Below, piece by piece: positions 7,851 to 10,410 of a DNA stretch of 10,410 bases; the first letter of the stretch is position 1, and every line of letters starts with the position of its first letter. Source of the stretch: Legionellales bacterium. GTDB taxonomy: Bacteria; Pseudomonadota; Gammaproteobacteria; Berkiellales; Berkiellaceae. Below the pieces are notes generated by a model. It was not told the DNA's origin. It did not search any database and saw nothing but the letters and a program-made list of their open reading frames with translations. The position numbers were made by a program, and so were the translations under genes. The stretch is taken from the NCBI GenBank assembly GCA_023266435.1, contig JAHFQF010000073.1, forward strand, positions 1 to 10,410, given 5' to 3'.

Positions 7851-7926
7851 GCGCTCGTAGCTCAGGGGATAGAGTATTGGCCTCCGAAGCCAAGGGTCGC
7901 TGGTTCGATTCCAGCCGGGCGCGCCA
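7851..7926 (+). tRNA. tRNA-Arg (anticodon CCG)
   Basis: A complete 76-base cloverleaf. The acceptor GCGCTCG pairs with CGGGCGC with one G-U wobble. The D-arm is GCTC/GAGT, and the anticodon stem is TTGGC/GCCAA with loop CTCCGAA, placing anticodon CCG at 7884-7886 (reads CGG, Arg). The variable loop has five bases, and the T-arm GCTGG/CCAGC has loop TTCGATT. The discriminator is G and the CCA end is encoded. It is strongly similar to E. coli tRNA-Arg(CCG). The gene stands alone, and no integrase or duplicated 3' end suggests use as an attachment site within the window. Confidence 0.97.
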
Positions 7927-7940
7927 AAAGCTTTACGTTC

Positions 7941-7962
7941 AAATGATTATGATTCATTTTTT
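7941..7962 (+). terminator. Possible terminator after tRNA-Arg
   Basis: AAATGA (7941-7946) can pair with TCATTT (7954-7959) around a 7-base loop, and the run continues to six T residues (7957-7962). The stem is AT-rich and weak, but its place 14 bp after the tRNA CCA end and the clear U-tract make it a reasonable terminator. Confidence 0.4.
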
Positions 7963-8190
7963 CAGCGGCCACCTGCCTTTATGCCCCCCCTGTTGCATCA
8001 TCACACTCAATAACGAGAATACGCTAAAAATTGAAAAACACCTCGCTAACCCTTAGCGTTGTTCGCTATTTAGATTACACGAATAAACCTACTCCATAAA
8101 AATTACGATGGCAGGTAGAAATTTAAATGACTCGCGCAATCTGTTACTAATCAAACTGCCAGCCTAAGATAAAAAACTTAACCTTTGAGA

Positions 8191-8218
8191 TTGCTTTTCT
8201 CTAGTCTTTTGTTAGTAT
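8191..8218 (+). promoter_or_regulatory. Candidate extended -10 promoter for the small membrane protein
   Basis: TTGCTT (8191-8196) lies 16 bases before TAGTAT (8213-8218), and the latter carries the extended -10 TG one base upstream (TGT-TAGTAT). The predicted start near 8225 gives a leader of about 25 nt containing AAGG just before the GTG start. The spacing fits the downstream gene well. Confidence 0.4.
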
Positions 8219-8250
8219 GGCCCGGGACTTTGGAAAAATAAGGCTTATTT

Positions 8251-8553
8251 GTGCCAATCATCGGAAACATTACTTCAACTAATGATGATCAATCTGGAAT
8301 TAATCATTCTGGTTTCCTCTATTTTTTAATGCTCTCTATAGTATTTCTTTCATGTTGTGCAGGACTCTGTCGCACTCGGCTACCTCAGAGCTGTTGTGCC
8401 ACGAAAAAAAAGAGCACCCCTCCCAAGGAGGCGACTGCAATCACTCCTTTGCTTGACACAATGCAATACCCAACAAGCGATCGTACGAATGCGCAACTTT
8501 CTATACAAGACACGCCAGATCCGCAAACTAGTGCAAAACTCAGAGCAACTTAA
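8251..8553 (+). CDS. Small Cys-rich single-pass membrane protein, function unknown
   Basis: A 100-residue product with a GTG start. I do not recognise a family. The start is supported by AAGG 7 bases upstream, an in-frame TAA at 8239-8241 just before it, and a promoter candidate. A polar 19-residue N-terminus precedes one hydrophobic segment (about 20-38, GFLYFLMLSIVFLS then CCAGL). A basic stretch follows (RTR at 41-43, TKKK at 51-54), so by the positive-inside rule the C-terminus is probably cytoplasmic. Five Cys (35, 36, 40, 48, 49) cluster at the membrane boundary. The remainder is Pro/Thr/Ser-rich and looks disordered. An internal ATG at 8329 would leave a membrane segment with no positive n-region and is less likely. 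It converges on the peptidase gene with a 23-bp gap and no visible terminator. It may be a lineage-specific gene, or a chance open frame. Confidence 0.5.
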   Translation: MPIIGNITSTNDDQSGINHSGFLYFLMLSIVFLSCCAGLCRTRLPQSCCATKKKSTPPKEATAITPLLDTMQYPTSDRTNAQLSIQDTPDPQTSAKLRAT

Positions 8554-8576
8554 CCAACAGCCCCTCCTCAACTCGA

Positions 8577-10409
8577 CTAGCTTGCTTTTAGACAGCTCGC
8601 TGCAGGTTGTAATCCTTGTTGCACAACTCGTTCTGCCTGCTCTGTAGCTGGCTGCTCAGTGCTACGCATATCTGATAAGTATGTAAGACGAGGTCGTTTA
8701 GCTACATCAATCTCTTTTTCTGCTGCTAGTTTTAGCCCACACTGCTGTCTTGCATACACAAGTTTTAAGGCTGTATTTTCTGCAATTTGCTCGTCATCAA
8801 CGCCAGCAGCGTGCCCACCCTCTTCGGACTCTAAATATAATACCGTTTTGCCCAATCTCTGCAGTTTACCAGTGAAAGCGCGCGCATGGTAAGGATGTAC
8901 GCGATCGTCTTTGCGCGAGGTACAAACTAATAATCGAGGTAACTGATGCCCAGCCGATAAACATTGTAAAGGGGAGTAGCTCGCTAAAGCGGCCCGCTCT
9001 TCGGGAACGTCGGGATCGCCGTATTCTTCTTTCCAGCTATCCCCGGCAAGCAATGTGTGATAACACAACATATCTAAAAGCGGTACGCTACATATCATGC
9101 CATTAAATAATTCAGGATGCCGCATCATGACACTGCCAACCAATAGCCCACCATTACTCGCACCTGCGATCACCAAATGCTGAGGAGACGTCAGGTGTAG
9201 GTCTGTTTGTAAAGCGCACGCAACCGCTTCAAAATCCTCAAATGATTTATGCCGATTTGCTTTTTGAGCAGCTTGATGCCAAACGGGCCCATATTCCCCC
9301 CCGCCCCGAATACCTGCTAACACATAAGCTCCTCCTTCAGCCAACCAAGTGCACCCATAGACATCCAAATAAAATGGCGTATAAGTAACCTCAAATCCAC
9401 CATATCCATACAACATGGTAGGCGTCGTCTCATCAAACGGAGTATCTTTAGGATAAATCACAAAATACGGTATCGAAGTACCATCTAAGCTTTTTGCAAA
9501 AGATTGTTTGACTGAAAAATGCGCTGCATTAAAGGATGCTGGTTCGTGTTTGATTAATTGCGGCACTTGCCCATCTGCATTATCTAAATATAAGGTATCA
9601 GGCATCAAAAAACTCGTTAAGGTCAACCAGTAACGATCGCTTTCCGTATCGACAGCAGTAATCTCAGCTGATGTACATTCCGGAAGCGGTATCTCACGTT
9701 GCCTCCAGCCTGTTTCTGTTAGTTGATACTCATATAGCCTGCTTTGAATATGTTCTCGTATATTCAAAATCAACTTATTGTTTAGGAACTCTAGATCTTC
9801 TACACTTTGAGTTGCATCGGGCATAAAAAAGAGCGATGGGTTCGGATGCCCTGTCATCAGGGTGGCCATAGGAACAGTAACAATAGCTCCTTGTTGCCAA
9901 ACTCTGTCTCCAATCTGCCAATCAGATTTCAGAGCAAGAAACATGATATCTTTGAAGACTCCTAACATTTCGGCATCTAATGGGATATCAAGTGAAATAG
10001 TATTAGTCAAATTTTCATCAAATACAGCCAGGTGCTGCTGAAAAAAAGTAATGACATGCTGAGCAAAGTAATATTTTTTGTCTGCACTGCTCATGCACAC
10101 AACCACCCCACTGTTGACATAAGTTTTTTCACCTTGGACTAGTATCCGTCCATCACTGAGTAGAGTTCCTCTTTTCCATAATCGTGCTCGTGTTGGATAA
10201 CCAGACTCCGTCAAATTCGCAGCATCTGTGCCATCCTCTATAATAAGAGTGTCCGCATCAAGCCAGTCAACAATTGAGGTTTTAGAGGATATAGGAATAT
10301 TAAACCCTAATTCACCTACAAAAGATTTTGTGGCGATGTCAAATTCATACCATTCAGAGGCATCTGAACCACCATCTGATAGCTGAAGCATCCAACGGTT
10401 ACCATGCTC
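8577..10409 (-). CDS. Prolyl oligopeptidase family (S9A) serine peptidase, 5' end missing
   Basis: The frame stays open past the ATG at 10391 to the window edge. The extra residues (EHGNRW) lead into WMLQLSDGGSDASEWYEFD, a conserved part of the family's N-terminal region, so the true start lies to the right and some N-terminal residues are missing. Numbering from the 10391 Met, residues 1 to about 290 belong to the beta-propeller gate and about 295-550 to the alpha/beta-hydrolase domain. The catalytic signature is complete: YGYGGF (328-333, oxyanion Tyr), GASNGG with Ser412, RKDDRV with the Asp at 495/496, and EGGHAAG with His527. The enzyme would cleave short peptides, classically after Pro. 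A signal peptide cannot be assessed because the start is absent. After the usual end of the fold (about residue 550) there is a polar tail of about 50 residues, which is unusual. Confidence 0.9.
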   Translation of the reverse strand, partial: EHGNRWMLQLSDGGSDASEWYEFDIATKSFVGELGFNIPISSKTSIVDWLDADTLIIEDGTDAANLTESGYPTRARLWKRGTLLSDGRILVQGEKTYVNSGVVVCMSSADKKYYFAQHVITFFQQHLAVFDENLTNTISLDIPLDAEMLGVFKDIMFLALKSDWQIGDRVWQQGAIVTVPMATLMTGHPNPSLFFMPDATQSVEDLEFLNNKLILNIREHIQSRLYEYQLTETGWRQREIPLPECTSAEITAVDTESDRYWLTLTSFLMPDTLYLDNADGQVPQLIKHEPASFNAAHFSVKQSFAKSLDGTSIPYFVIYPKDTPFDETTPTMLYGYGGFEVTYTPFYLDVYGCTWLAEGGAYVLAGIRGGGEYGPVWHQAAQKANRHKSFEDFEAVACALQTDLHLTSPQHLVIAGASNGGLLVGSVMMRHPELFNGMICSVPLLDMLCYHTLLAGDSWKEEYGDPDVPEERAALASYSPLQCLSAGHQLPRLLVCTSRKDDRVHPYHARAFTGKLQRLGKTVLYLESEEGGHAAGVDDEQIAENTALKLVYARQQCGLKLAAEKEIDVAKRPRLTYLSDMRSTEQPATEQAERVVQQGLQPAASCLKAS

Positions 10410-10410
10410 G

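Larger units (their letters stand above)
7927..8250. other. Intergenic stretch without a convincing gene
   Basis: These 324 bases lie between the tRNA and the small membrane-protein gene. They hold a possible tRNA terminator (7941-7962), a 6-bp hairpin CGCTAA/TTAGCG with a 3-base loop (8044-8058), a distant inverted repeat TGGCAG/CTGCCA (8109-8114 and 8156-8161), and a promoter candidate near the right end. Short inverted repeats like these arise several times per 10 kb by chance. A reading frame across 7802-8056 runs through the tRNA and is not credible. An unannotated small RNA is possible but unsupported. Confidence 0.6.

Noticed and set aside
7851..7926. tRNA-Arg as an integration site for a mobile element
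   Set aside because: There is no integrase nearby and I saw no repeat of the tRNA 3' end in the flanking sequence.
7802..8056. Open frame of 84 codons on the plus strand
   Set aside because: It runs straight through the tRNA-Arg gene, has no ribosome site, and its product is low-quality sequence.
8320..8370. Lipoprotein signal (lipobox) in the small membrane protein
   Set aside because: FLSC is lipobox-like, but the preceding 20 residues are long and acidic/polar without the positive n-region expected of a type II signal peptide.
8380..8571. Minus-strand open frame of 63 codons opposite the small membrane-protein gene
   Set aside because: It lies almost wholly antisense to 8251-8553 and has no supporting start signal or recognisable product.
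8357..8647. Alternative open frame overlapping the small membrane-protein gene
   Set aside because: It starts inside that gene in another frame, overlaps the 3' end of the peptidase gene, and has no ribosome site or recognisable domain. The 8251 frame has better start signals.
10389..10391. ATG as the true start of the peptidase gene
   Set aside because: The frame continues upstream to the window edge, and family-conserved N-terminal sequence spans this Met, so the start lies outside.
1..10410. A hidden defence, toxin-antitoxin, phage or CRISPR system
   Set aside because: All sizeable genes belong to known housekeeping or metabolic families. There are no direct-repeat arrays, paired small toxin-like genes, or nuclease or transposase motifs.

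Overview
The window looks like ordinary chromosomal sequence from a gammaproteobacterium of moderate GC. The evidence is a UbiK-type ubiquinone accessory factor, ComM and a Rep helicase very close to the enterobacterial protein, a cytochrome c5, and a tRNA-Arg(CCG) with an encoded CCA end. A Legionellales-like or other mid-GC gammaproteobacterium is plausible, but this is inference from gene content only. I saw no transposase, integrase, phage gene, CRISPR array or toxin-antitoxin pair, and no good evidence for an undescribed defence or mobile system.

Layout, left to right. (1) The 3' part of a Lys/Ala-rich, AlgP/histone-H1-like gene runs in from the left edge (+, ends 616). It converges on a YqeG-type HAD phosphatase gene (-, 662-1222), with a hairpin terminator between them. 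(2) A divergent promoter region separates the HAD gene from a rightward block: ubiK (1317-1565), a KefB/KefC-type K+/H+ antiporter (1632-3617), comM (3621-5129) and rep (5129-7159). The last three are very tightly packed: a 3-bp gap, then a TAATG stop/start overlap. They probably form one transcript, with a candidate promoter at the end of ubiK and a hairpin after rep. (3) A secreted cytochrome c5 gene lies on the minus strand (7265-7693). (4) A tRNA-Arg(CCG) gene (7851-7926) is followed by about 320 bp without a convincing gene. (5) A short, Cys-rich, single-pass membrane protein of unknown function (8251-8553, GTG start) has its own extended -10 promoter candidate. (6) It converges on a prolyl-oligopeptidase-family serine peptidase (-, 8577 to beyond the right edge) with an unusual C-terminal tail.

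Functionally, the block joins respiratory-chain support (ubiK, and cytochrome c5 next door), ion/redox homeostasis (KefB-like) and DNA processing (ComM, a branch-migration helicase for transformation, and Rep, a replication accessory helicase). This looks like conserved chromosomal clustering rather than a dedicated new system. The items most worth a second look are the orphan membrane protein, the peptidase tail, the comM-rep coupling and the non-coding stretch after the tRNA.
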